This document shows positions 44,301 through 55,788 of a stretch of DNA of 64,000 nt, one piece after another. The notes under the pieces were generated by a model. The model ran no database searches. It was given only the letters and a program-made list of their open reading frames with translations, and was not told the origin of the DNA. Location of the stretch: assembly GCA_011799875.1 (NCBI GenBank), contig CM022301.1:11923570-11987569 (forward strand), in the 5' to 3' direction. The translations under genes and the position numbers were made by a program. This DNA comes from Thinopyrum elongatum (Eukaryota; Streptophyta; Magnoliopsida; Poales; Poaceae). Positions within the stretch are counted from its first letter, which is position 1, and every line of letters begins with the position of its first letter.

Positions 44301-47300
44301 GCAAGCCTTGTGTGGCAATAAAATTTCATGCAGACGTCGCTCCATGGTCGGCGCAAAAGCAACCCCCCTCCCCCCATTCTAGACTGTAATCAAGAGGAAG
44401 ATAACAGTTCAGAGGGGGATTCAGAGGGAGCAGACCACTCCTATTTACCCCCTGAGGTCTTTTGCTCTAACTTGGCATGCTGATGTTGGTCATATCATGC
44501 ATATGGTGCCTTGCATTGCTTACTTTATACATAAAATATGTCATCTTCTTAGTTTAGACATGTATTGTGTGAATGCCATCCGTTTAGTTTCTATATCATA
44601 TATGTGAATCATGCAATGCCATCTTGTTTAGCCAGGCATCATATATGTGAATTTTGCAATGCCATCCTGGTTAGCCAGTCATCTTATATGTGAATTATAT
44701 CATGCCATCCTTTTTTATTATGTATTAAATTTGTCAACAATTTTAGTACATTCAATTACTCTTCCTGTGCATCAGCCATTCGACACGGTCATGGAAAAAT
44801 CTAGAGTGAAAACAAGGTCTTCAGAGCAGACAATGCTATCTGACGAAGTGCATGTCTTGCTGGTTACGGATAGCTCCTTAGAGGAGGATTCAGAGATAGA
44901 TGACCAGTCCTATTTCCCCCCCGAGGTGAATGCTCTAACTTGGCAGGGTTATATTGCTCATATTGTGCATATGGTGTCTTGCATTGGCATGCCATTTGCT
45001 TAGTTTAGACATGCTTTGTGTGAATGCCACCTGTTTAGTGTCTAATTACCATATGTGTGAATTTTGCAATGCCATCTTGTTGCAAGACATTATATATATG
45101 AATTATGCAATGCTATCTTGTTGCAAGGCATTATGTATGTTTATTATGCAATGCCATGCTGTTTAGCCAAGCGTCATATATGTGAATTATATCATGCCAT
45201 CCTTTTTTTATATTACTCATTCCATTTGTCGACAATGTTTGTATATTCAACTGCTATTCCTGTGCATCAGCCATTGGAATTGGTGATGGAAATATCTGGA
45301 GTGAAAACAAGGTCTTCAGAGCAGACAATACTACCTGCTGAAGCAGATATCTTGCTGGTTACAGATAGCTCCTCAGAGGAGGATTCAGAGGCAGATGACC
45401 AGTCCTATTTTCCCCCTGAGGTGCATGGTCAAACTTGGCAGGGTTATATTACTCATATCATGCATATGTTGTCTTGCAATGCTTAGTTTTTACATCATAT
45501 ACACAATATTGAATGCCATCTGCTTAGTTGACACATCATATATGCGATTGCCCTCTGCTCACTTGCTTAGTATATAAATCATATATTTGAATTATATCGT
45601 GCCGTGATGTTTACATAGACAGAATGTATCTGAATTATGGCATGTGAACCCATTTTCTAAAGACATAATATAGTTATATCATCTCATCCTGTTTACATAG
45701 TCATCATATTCTGAATTATGTCATTCTATCCGTGAATTACATCATGCCATCATGTTTCCATCGACGGCATGTTTGTGAATTATGGCATGCCAACCACTTT
45801 AATAGACACATCGTATAGTTATATCATGTCATCCTGTTTACATAGTCATTATATTTTGAAGTATGTCATTCTATCCTGTTTAGTTAGCCATCATACATGT
45901 GAAATTGTGTCATGCTATCCTGTTTAATTAGCCATCATATATGTGAAATTATGGCATGCTATCCTGTTTGGTTAGACAACATAAATGTGAATTATTTCAT
46001 GCCCTGTTTTCTTCCCTACTATCCATTGCACCTGTCTATCTTACAATGTCTATACATTCAATTACTTTTCTCGTTTATCAGCCATTTGAATTGGAGGGGG
46101 TGATGGTAGTATCTATGGGAGTAAAAACACAGTCTTTAGAAAAGATCGTGCTACCTGTCGATGCAGATAGAACCACGGTTGTACTTGCCCAAGAACCAGC
46201 CCCACCACACATAACCCAGACTCACATAGATTGTACCCCTACCCAGTTGGACAGAGAACTTCTAACCCCAACCCCAGCAGATAGTAACCCAGTTCCAGTT
46301 GACACAGCACCGTCTCCACCACAGAGCACCCAAACACGAGTAGTTAGTAAGGCAACTGCAGTGCCTAAAGCACGAGGACCACCACTCCAAACCCCAAGTC
46401 AACGCTTAAAGCAGAAGAAGAATTGTTCTCAGGTCAGGTTCCGTAGCTATGGTTCATAATCCTTTGCTCTTGCATCACTGTATTTACTCATACCAACTAA
46501 TTTCAAATTTGAAGGATGCAATTGAAACTCCAATGGCGCAACAGGTATGTTTTAAACATGTTTCTTTAACGTGTTTGCTGTTGTAACTTGCTCTATGTTG
46601 ATTTCAATTTCAATTGAATAAACAGTTATGTTCTCATGCCATGCACATTACAAGTGTTGTTATTGCTGTGTAGTTTCCCACACTTATATTCTGTCTATGC
46701 TGCTTTGTCTTAAATAGATATGATTTGAACTGTCTCTATCTTGATTTGGCAACATAAACTAGAATTATATAGACCATACAGTGACCATACTACATAGATA
46801 TATGTTTGTTTCATGCTGTTATCCTGTCCACCTTACTACTGAACTAGTTTACCAAAATGAGTTTCATATACAACATGGTATACCTGTGATGTGTCTGTTT
46901 GTTTCTCTTTTAGAATGCGGACAAAATATTGGAGAAGAGTACCCCATTATGCAATGGTAAAGGAAGTAATGCCGATAAGGTTCAAGATAGTGAGACATCC
47001 CTGTTGGTCTCCAAGAAAGCTGATAAAAACTATATTGAAGACACTGAGACAACCCCAAAGTCCCATCTTGATGTAGTGTTCGATTTACTGGCCACTGCTG
47101 CTAGCACCAGCTCTTCAAACTCGCTGCCTGAATCAGTTTGGCTTCTTGAGTCTCAACTTCAAGTTGAAAGACATCGATCAGATGTTCCGTGACAGGAAGC
47201 CGAAGGACTGAGGAAGTCCCTGCAGAATTCATATGCATACTTTCTGGTGCAACAGCAAGCGCTGGAGGATTTAAGCGCCAAACAAGAGAAAGCTAATAAG

Positions 47301-47351
47301 CTTGCTAAGAGTCTTGCCAGCATGGTGGAAACCCAGGATATTGTTTTTTGA
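41350..47351 (+). pseudogene. CACTA accessory gene (ORF2-like), multi-exon, with tandem exon copies
   Basis: The best-supported part has clear GT-AG exons: 44776-44925 and 45271-45420 (both exactly 150 bp), 46082-46432, a possible 30-bp exon 46515-46544, and a last exon 46914-47351. The duplicated exon encodes 'VKTRSSEQT', an acidic 'SSSEEDSEADDQSYFPPE'; a third, partial copy ends near 44460. The large exon is Pro/Thr-rich, and the last exon encodes 'LVSKKADKNYIEDTETTPKS' and a coiled coil 'EAEGLRKSLQNSYAYFLVQQ'. A TGA at 47190-47192 breaks the last exon. Upstream, related modules lie near 41900, 42700 and 43700 (1.0-kb spacing of the last two). Family: the second gene of Triticeae CACTA elements, function unknown. 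Confidence 0.55.
43190..43632. mobile_element. Possible MITE-like palindromic insertion in an intron
   Basis: The left half repeats 'AGGAATTGGAAA' and 'TTGGTTCAAAGGAAT', and the right half has 'ATTCCTATCCTATTCC' and 'CCTCCAATTCAAACAAGCCC' in the opposite sense. Tourist/hAT MITEs of grasses often begin 'GGGCTTGTTTG', as the right end does in reverse. The left boundary is unclear. Confidence 0.3.
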
Positions 47352-47639
47352 GCTCTTCTGAAGTGGTTTCAGTGCTGGACTTGTTTTGCTGCGGCATTTA
47401 TTTGCACTGGTTGCCAACTTTGACAACCAGTGTATGTAATATGCTGCTTTGTTCCCCATATTTGCACTGGTGGCAAACTTTGATGCCCAGTGGATGTAAT
47501 ATGTGTAATAGCCGTGATGGCCTAGCTTAAGTTGCTTGCTTATTAATTTCCTTGTTGTCTTGTTTATTTGTTTGCTTGTAGTCAGTGCAGTTCTTTTTCT
47601 GCGGTTTGCTAGTGGCCACAATAACCTATTTTTTAAAAC
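47352..47639. other. 3' untranslated-type stretch of the CACTA gene
   Basis: No gene. 'TTTGCACTGGTxGCxAACTTTGA' occurs twice (about 47401 and 47461), a 60-bp tandem duplication. Confidence 0.45.
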
Positions 47640-48240
47640 TAGGCCACAATAACCATGGGCTACATATCTATTGTAGTGACCATGGGCCTCCTACAGACCG
47701 TAGAAACAATGGGCCTTCTACGGGCCATAGAATCAATGGGCCTTCTACGGGCCGTATGATCGATTGGCCAAACGTGGGCGAATAACAAACCACATTATGG
47801 GCCGTAAATGGGCTAGAGTTCGAATCATCCGTTCATGGGCCGACCATAACGGGCCATCGTTAATTGGCCTTATTTGATGATGCTATGAAAATGGCCCAAC
47901 GGATTAACGGGCCACAAACAGGCCGACTTTAACCACGGGCTGAATTTGGCCCACAACCGAAACAGGCCAGTAACGGACCGTAAGTAATCGAATACTGCAA
48001 ATCAGCCCAAGAATAAATGGGCCCTGAGAAGGCCGAAAGATAACACGAGCTAGAAATGGCCCAATGGAATAATGGGCCGTTAATGGTTATAAAGTGATAC
48101 ACTATTCATTACGGGCCAGTTTCACCACGGGCCGTTAATGGGCTAAGAGTTACAAAGGGCTTCATATGGGCCGAAAGACGTCACGGGCCATACATGGGCC
48201 GAAAGTTACAACGGGCTGGAATCATATTGGACAATCCAGC
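47640..48240. repeat. 'GGGCC' subterminal repeat block of CACTA #2
   Basis: More than 25 GGGCC / GGCCC words occur in 600 bp in both orientations, many as 'GGGCC(G/A)TA(A/G)ATGGGC' or 'CTACGGGCC'. I recall this block from the 3' region of the CACTA family that has the 12065-type tip, which is the main reason for joining the two ends into one element. Confidence 0.65.
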
Positions 48241-50083
48241 TTCTATGTTCTCAAACAAAGTTCTTGGTGTTGGCCTTTCCAGGGAATAAACGAGCATGAT
48301 AAAAGTCCATGGATGCACCTGATTTTGGAGAACACCACACTACTAGAAAACAAGGCTTTGGTCCTGGCCAGATCAGAGCATTACACTAGTACAGCGAGGT
48401 GCTATACAAACAGTTTTTAACCCCTTTCCGCGACAGCATTTGGAACCGTCGCCTAGTGAGTGTGAGCGATAGGGGGGTCCTTCCCACACGACCCAGAAAC
48501 CGTCGGGAATATGCCCTCCTGGCACACACGCTCGGCAAAATGAGGTCGTGCGCGACCGGCGAGCGATCAAATACGGTTATACGTACAGTAGTGCTCAAAA
48601 AAAATACAATTATACAGACAAAATCATTTCCGGTCGTAAGTACATCCCACACAGTCAGTCCCCGCTAAATGTTTCCATTCGTATATACATCCCACACATT
48701 CGCTCCAAGGAAAACATTTTTGTTCGCAGGTACATCACACACAATTTTCCCCGTTAAATCGTTTGTGATAGCGTTTCCATTGCACACGGTATTAACAATT
48801 TTATCGTTTGCGTTATTGAATGCATCACTGATGACCCACAAGTATATGGGATCAATTGTAGCCCTTTTCAATAAGTAAGAGTGTCGAACCCAACGAGGAG
48901 CAGAAGGAAATGACAAGTGGTTTTCAGCAAGGTAATGTCTGCAAATGCTGAAATTGTAAGTAACAGAGCAGTTTGATAGCAAGATAATTTGTAACGAGCA
49001 AGTAACGGTAATAGTAACAAAAGTGCAGCAAGGTAGCCCAATCCGTTTGAGGCAAAGGACAGGCCAAAATGGTCTCTTATAAAAAGCAAAGCGTTCTTGA
49101 GGGTACACGGGAATTTCATCTGGTCACTTTCATCATGTTGGTTCGATTCGTGTTCGCTACTTTGATAATTTGATATGTGGGTGGACCGGTGCTTAGGTGC
49201 TATTCTTACTTGAACAAACCTCCTACTTATGATTAACCCCCTCGCAAGCATCCGCAACTACGAGAAAAGTATTAAGAATAAATTCTAACCATAGCATTAA
49301 ACTTTTGGATCCAATCGGTCCCTTACAGAATAGAGCATAAACTAGGGTTTAAGCTTCTGTCACTCTCGCAACCCATCATCTAATAACTACTCCACAATGC
49401 ATTCCCTTAGGCCCAAATATGGTGAAGTGTCATGTAGTCGACATTCACATGACACCACTAAGGGAATCACAACATACATACTATCAAAATATCAAACACA
49501 TATCAAGTTCACATGATTACTTGCAACAAGATTTCTCCCGTGACCTCAAGAACAAAAGTAACTACTCACAAATGATAACCATGCTCAAGATGAGAGGGGT
49601 ATTAAATAGCATATTGGATCTGAACATATAATCTTCCATCAAATAAACCATATAGTAATCAACTACAAGATGTAATCAACACTACTAGTCACCCACAAGC
49701 ACCAATCTATAGTTTCGGTACAAAGATTGAACACAAGAGATGAACTAGGGTTGAGATGAGATGGTGTTGTTGAAGATGTTGATGGAGATTGCCCTCCCCA
49801 AGATGGGAGAGTTGTTGGTGGTGATGATGACGATGATTTCCCCCTCCGGGAGGGAAGTTCACCTGGCGGAATCGCTCCGCCGGAGAGCAAAAGTGCTCCT
49901 GCCCAAGTTCCTCCTTGAGACGGCGGCACTCCGTCCTGAAAGTCCTCTCCTTCTTTTTTCTAGGTCAAAATGACTTATATACCAGAAGATGGGCACTGGA
50001 GGTGGGCTGGGCTGAGCACAACCCACCAGGGCGCGCCTGGGGGGCCAGGCGCGCCCTGGTGTCTTGTGCTCACCAGGTGGCCC

Positions 50084-51782
50084 TGATGTCTACTATGCAA
50101 CTTTATTCTTGTAGACACGTGTTGGGCCTCCAAGCGCAGAGTTTTGTAGGATAGTAGCAATTTTCCCTCAAGTGGATGACCTAAGGTTTATCAATCCGTG
50201 GGAGGCGTAGGATGAAGATGGTCTCTCTCAAACAAACCTGCAACCAAATAATAAAAAGTCTCTTGTGTCCCCAACACACCAAATACAATGGAAATTTGCA
50301 TAGGTGCACTAGTTCGGCGAAGAGATGATGATACAAGTGTAATATGGATAGTAGATATTGGTTTTTGTAATAAGAACAATAAAAAACAGCAAGGTAGCAA
50401 TTGATAAAATGGAGCACAAACGGTATTGCAATGCTTGAAAATGAGGCCTAGGGTCCGTACTTTCACTAGTGCAATCTCTCAACAATGCTAATATAATTGG
50501 ATCATATAACTATCCCTCAACGTGCGATGAAGAATCACTCCAAAGTTCTTATCTAACGGAGAACATAAGAAGAAATTGTTTGTAGGGTACGAAACCACCT
50601 CAAAGCTATTCTTTCCGTTTGATCTATTCAAGAGTTCGTACTAAAATAACTCAAAGCTATTCTTTCCGTTCGATCTATCCAAGAGTTCGTACTAAAATAA
50701 CACCATATGATACACATCAACGAACTCTAATGTCACCTAGATACCAATGTCACCGCGAGTATCCGTGAGTTGATTATACGATATGCATCAAACAATTTCA
50801 GATTCATAATACTCAATCCAACACAAAGAACCTCAAAGAGTGCCCCAAGATTTCTACCGAAGAAACAAAGACGAGAACATGCATCAACCCCTATGCATAG
50901 ATTACCCCAATGTCACCTCGGGAATCCGTGAGTTGAGTGCCAAAACATATATCAAGTGGATCAAAATAATACCCCATTGTCACCACGGGTATTCATATGC
51001 AAGACATATATCAAGTGCTCTCTAATCCATAAAAGTATTCAATCCGATAAAACAAAATCTCAAAGGGAAAACTCAATTCACAACAAGATAGAGAGGGGAA
51101 AACACCATATGATCCGACTATATTAACAAAGCCCGCAATACATCAAGATCATGACATCTCAAGAACACGAGAGAGAGAGAGAGAGATTAAACACATAGCT
51201 ACTGGTACAAACCCTCAGCCCCGAGGGTGGACTACTCCCTCCTCATTGTGGTGGCCGCCGGGATGATGAAGATGGCCACCGGTGATGATTTCCCCCTCCG
51301 ACGGAGTGCTGGAACGGGGTCTAGATTGGTTTTGGTGGCTAGAGAGGCTTGCGGCGGCGGAACTTCTGATCTAGGTTAACTCCAAGGTTTTCTGGAATAT
51401 TTGGGAATTTATAGGGTAAAGAGGGGGTGCAGGAGGCCACCGAGGTGGGCACAACCCACCTGGGCGCGCCTGGGCCCCCAGGCGCGCCCTGGTGGGTTGT
51501 GCCCCCCTCGGGGCACCCCCCAGGTGCTGCTCTGGCCCATTGGAAGTGTTCTGGTCCATAAAAAATCATCAAAAAGTTTCGCGGTGTTTGGACTCCGTTT
51601 GATATTGATTTCCTGCGATGTAAAAAACAAGCAAAAAACAGCAACTGGCTCTAGGCACTGGGTCAATAGGTTAGTCCCAAAAAATGATATAAATTTGCTA
51701 TAAAATGATTGTAAAACATCCAAGAATGATAATATAACAGCATGAATACTTCATAAATTATAGATACGTTGGAGACGTATCA
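50084..51782 (-). repeat. 3' LTR (1,699 bp)
   Basis: Full-length copy. It has a G/C-rich palindrome at about 51440-51500 and an (AG)n run near 51170. The minus-strand TATAAATT near 51405-51412 is a candidate promoter element. 50590-50700 contains a tandem 'CTCAAAGCTATTCTTTCCGTTxGATCTAT' duplication (about 51-bp spacing). Confidence 0.9.
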
Positions 51783-51797
51783 GCATCCCCAAGCTTA
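51783..51797 (-). other. Polypurine tract
   Basis: On the minus strand 'TTAAGCTTGGGGATGC' lies directly before the 3' LTR, the same motif as at 10626. Confidence 0.7.
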
Positions 51798-53219
51798 ATT
51801 CCTACTCGTCCTCGAGTAGGTAAATGATAAAAGAAATAATTTATGAAGTGTGAATGCTAGCAAAGTGCATAAGTTTGATTAATGATAATTTCAATCACTT
51901 CTCCTAGCATCATATCAACATTTCTTTCTTATAAAACTTCTCATGTTAAAGTAGCAACCAATTCACATGTTAAGGTTCAAAACAATGAATTCTCTTGAAA
52001 CTCAACAAACTATGTTCTCAGTCACCAAGCAATTGCAATTCAACTTATTCAACGAAGTCTAAGTAAGAGCTCCACATACTCAACCATCATATAGTCTTCT
52101 ATGATTGCTAACACTCACCGCATACACATGAGCAAAACATTTCAACCGGACACATAGAAAGATAGGGGCTTATAATTTCGCCTCCCAACGTATTCACCTC
52201 AAGGGTGATGTCAACAATAATAACTCATGCTACCCATATCCAACTGGATATGTGTGCCTAGATCTTTCCTTACCACATGATTCTTGCCAAAAGAGAAAAA
52301 TAAAAAGGAATAGAAAGAAAAACTTTGACTCTTGCATGAAAGTAAATACATAAAAGTAAAAGATAGGCCCTTCGCAGAGGGAAGCAGAGGTTGCCATGCG
52401 CTTATTTGTTTGTATGCTCAACCTCTTAGTGCAAAAGAACGTCATGTTATATTGCCCCTTATGATAGCAACCTTTATTATGCAGTCTGTCGCTTTTATTA
52501 CTTTGCCATCACAAGTTCGTACAATGCTCAATTTTCTCTTACACTAAATGATCTAACACTTTTTAGAAGCAATTTTTATTGCCTTATTGCACCAATGACA
52601 ACTTACTTGAAGGATCTTGCTCAATCCTTAGGTAGGTATGGTGGACTCTTGAAAATAAGATTTGGGTTTAAGGATTTTTGGATGCACAAGTAGTATCTCT
52701 ACTTGGTGTGGAATTTTTGGCTAGCAAAGATGGGGGGCAAGCACCACATGTTGAAGGATCTATGACAATATAACTTCTATGTGAATATGAACAAACATAA
52801 ACCATTACGTTGTCTTCCTTGTCCAACATCAACAATTTTGGCATATAATATTTTGATGGGGGCTCACAATCACAAAAGATTTCCAAGATAGTGTATTTGC
52901 ATGTGAAAGTTCTCTTCCTTATAGTAATCATTCATGAATTGCTTGTATGACCAATATTGTGATTGTCAAGCTTCAAAAGATTTCACTTTCTAAACCCAAT
53001 GTGAAGCTACTACTAGGCATGATATGAACATATAATTTCAACTTCATTACATTCAATTTATTCAACAATTTACTCACATGATATAAGTGAAGCACGAGAG
53101 TAAATGACAAACTACTCCAAAAAGATAAAAGTGAAGATCAAATGAGTAGTTAAGTAAATGGGTAGCTAATTGAGGACTCTCTCTTATTTAAAACCTTCAG
53201 ATCTAAGTATTTTATTAAA
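51798..53219. other. Noncoding internal region of the Gypsy element
   Basis: No gene. It starts with the family-typical 'TACTCGTCCTCGAGTAGG' palindrome just inside the polypurine tract. Confidence 0.5.
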
Positions 53220-54700
53220 ACAGAAAGCAAAACAAAATAAAATGACATTCCAACAATAGCACACATCATGTGAAGAAGCAAAAACTTAGGATCAACCGAT
53301 ACTAACCGATAATTGTTGATGAAGAAAGGTGGGATGCCTACCGGGGCATCCCCAAGCTTAGATGCTTGAGACTTCTTGAAATATTATCTTGGGATGCCTT
53401 GGGCATCCCCAAGCTTGAGCTTTTGTGTCTCCTTAATTCCTTTTATACCACGGTTTCCCTAAATCTTAAAAACTTCATCCACACAAAACTCAACAAGAAC
53501 TCGTGAGATAAGTTAGTATAAATCAATGCAAAAACCTTATCATTCTCTACTGTAGCAAATCACAAAAATTATTATTCAACATTGCATACTAAATGCCTCT
53601 GCATATTTAATACTCCTATCCTCAAATAGAATCATTAAACAAGTAAACATATGCAAACAATGCAGCAATCTGCCAAAACAGTACAGTCTGTAAAGAATGC
53701 AAGAGTATCAATACTTATTTAACTCCAAAAATTATGAAAATTTACCACACTGTAGAAAATTTATCAGAGCTTATGTGCAAAAAATTTCAGCTTTTTATCA
53801 CATTCTGACTTTTCTAGGGAATTTTTGCAACAGCGATAAAATTTCTGTTTTGAAACAGCAACATGTAGACTTGCAAAATAAGCATGGTAAAGGCTATCCT
53901 TGGCATTTTTATTGAAAAGAAAGATGAAAAACATTATTATAAGTAGCAGAAAGCAAATACAAATAAAATAAAATGACTCTCCAAGCAAAACACATATCAT
54001 GTGACGAATAAAATCATAGCTCCAAGTGAGGTTACCGATAATGTCGGAGACGAAAGAGGGGATGCCTTCCGGGGCATCCCCAAGCTTAGTTGCTTGGTTC
54101 TTCCTTGAATATTAACTTGAGGGTGCCTTGGGCATCCCCAAGCTTAGGGTATTGTCACTCCATATTCTCCTCATATCAATATCTCACCCAAAACATGAAA
54201 ACTTCAATCACACAAAACTTAACGGAACTTCGTGAGATGGGTTAGTATGATAAAGACAAATCATTCACTTTGGTACTGTCAAAGACAAGATTAATAATTG
54301 TTCTCACACAATTCCTACTGTACCTTATCATTTCCACAATTTATATTGAGCAAAATAAGCCATAGAAACTAGGAAACAAGCAAACTATGCATTGAAAACA
54401 GAATCTGTCAAAAACAGAACAGTACGTAAAGTTCTGAATTACGATCATACTTCTGTAACTCCAAACATTCTGAAAAATTAGGAAAACGTAGACAATTTGT
54501 ATACCCATCAACTGTAAAAAAATCAGAATTGTTCCACCTACCAGTAAAATATAGGAATTTCTGCACTGGACGCAAAAGTTTCTGTTTTTGGACAGAATCA
54601 AGTCAACTCTCATCCACACTATCCCAAAGGCTTTACTTGGCATTTTATTGAAACAAAAGCAATAAAACATGATTAATACAGTAGCATAATCATATGAGCA
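53220..54700. repeat. Internal tandem duplication (about 720 bp) with extra polypurine-like motifs
   Basis: Copy 1 (about 53220-53940) and copy 2 (about 53945-54660) share, in order, 'GAAAGCAAA', 'AATAAAATGAC', 'CACAT(C)ATCATGTGA', 'GGGGCATCCCCAAGCTTAG', 'CCTTGGGCATCCCCAAGCTT' and 'CAGAA(C/T)xxxTCTGT' motifs. Each copy carries two 'CATCCCCAAGCTT' words, which in element sense are AAGCTTGGGGATG, i.e. like the true polypurine tract. Confidence 0.65.
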
Positions 54701-54751
54701 CACAAAAACAGTAGTAAAAGTGTTGGGTTATCTCCCAACAAGAGCTTTTCT

Positions 54752-55495
54752 TTAATGCCTTTTAGCTAGGCATGATGATTTCAATGATGCTCGCATAAAA
54801 GATAAGAATTGAAACACAAAGAGAGCATCATGAAGCACATGGAAAGCACATTTAAGTCTAACCCACTTCCTATGCATAGGGATTTTGTGATCAAACAATT
54901 TATGGGAACAAGAATCAACTAGCATAGGAAGGCAAAACAAGCACAACTTCAAGATTTTCAACACATAGAGAGGAAACTTGATATTATTGCAATTCCTACA
55001 AGCATAAGTTCCTCCCTCATAATAATTTTCAGTAGCATCATGAAGAAATTCAACAATATAAACATCACATAAAGCATTCTTTTCATGACACAAAAGCATA
55101 GAAAACTTATTACTCTCCACATAAGCAAATTTCTTCTCATCAATAGTAGTGGGAGCAAACTCAACAAAATAACTATCATGAGAGTGAAAATTAAAATCAT
55201 GATGACAAGTTTCATGGTTATCATTATTCTTTATAGCATACATGTCATCACCATAATCATCATAGATAGCAACTTTGTTATCATATTCAATTGAAGCCTC
55301 ATCCAAAATGGTGGATTCATCACTAAATAAAGTCATGACCTCTCCGAATCCACTTTCATCATTATAATCATCATAAATAGGAGGCATGCAATCATTATAA
55401 CAAATTTGCACATCAAATCTTGGGGGACTAAAAATATAATCTTCATCAAACATAGCATCCCCCAAGCTTATGGCTTTGCATATCATTAGCATCAT
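54752..55495 (-). CDS. Uncharacterised ORF of the non-autonomous Gypsy element (247 aa)
   Basis: An open frame starts MMLMICKAISLGDAMFDEDY. The first 150 residues are rich in Asp, Tyr and Asn ('YDDYNDESGFGE', 'YDDYGDDMYAIKNNDNHE'), followed by a Cys/Phe-rich half ('YACRNCNNIKFPLYVLKILK', 'MHRKWVRLKCAFHVLHDALF'), stop at 54752. No gag, protease or polymerase motif is visible. Similar ORFs occur in other copies of such elements as I recall, which would argue that it is conserved, but no function is known. It lies just inside the primer-binding site, in the gag position. Confidence 0.5.
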   Translation of the reverse strand: MMLMICKAISLGDAMFDEDYIFSPPRFDVQICYNDCMPPIYDDYNDESGFGEVMTLFSDESTILDEASIEYDNKVAIYDDYGDDMYAIKNNDNHETCHHDFNFHSHDSYFVEFAPTTIDEKKFAYVESNKFSMLLCHEKNALCDVYIVEFLHDATENYYEGGTYACRNCNNIKFPLYVLKILKLCLFCLPMLVDSCSHKLFDHKIPMHRKWVRLKCAFHVLHDALFVFQFLSFMRASLKSSCLAKRH

Positions 55496-55760
55496 GGATA
55501 TTCAAAGAATTCATACTAACAACATTGCAATCATGCTCATCATTGAAAGATTTTTTGTCAAACATTTTATAGAATTCTTTATCAATTGAGCACAATTTTC
55601 CTTTCCATCATATTCATGAAAGACATTATAAAGATGAACAATATGATGCAACCTCAATTCCATTTTTTTGTAGTTTTCTTTTACGAACTGAACTAGTGAT
55701 AAAACAAGAAACTAAAAGATTCGATTGCAAGATCTAAAGATATACCTTCATGCACTCACC

Positions 55761-55778
55761 TCCCCGGCAACGGGGCCA
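55761..55778 (-). other. Primer-binding site, tRNA-Asp type
   Basis: In element sense TGGCCCCGTTGCCGGGGA lies 10 bp from the 5' LTR. It matches the complement of the plant tRNA-Asp 3' end (TGGCGCCGTTGCCGGGGA) except for one base. Confidence 0.7.
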
Positions 55779-55788
55779 GAAAAGAGCT

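Larger units (their letters stand above)
12065..48337 (+). mobile_element. CACTA #2, proposed large composite element
   Basis: The left tip CACTACAAAAAAAGACACA at 12065 is clear. The 5' region to about 15800 is noncoding repeat-rich sequence of a familiar Triticeae CACTA type. An accessory gene at 41350-47351 and 'GGGCC' subterminal repeats at 47640-48240 fit the 3' part of the same family, and CACTA #3 starts at 48338. I infer one element holding all intervening insertions and gene fragments. No transposase and no right tip ('..TTTGTAGTG') is seen, so the span could instead be several elements side by side. Confidence 0.4.

Noticed and set aside
47640..47680. 'CTATTGTAGTG' as the right tip of CACTA #2
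   Set aside because: It ends in GTAGTG, but the adjoining bases do not mirror CACTACAAAAAAAG well and the next three bases (ACC) do not match the AAT before 12065.
51167..51187. (AG)n runs here and at 56204 as regulatory sites
   Set aside because: Homologous simple repeats in the two LTRs that differ only in length; no evidence of a function.
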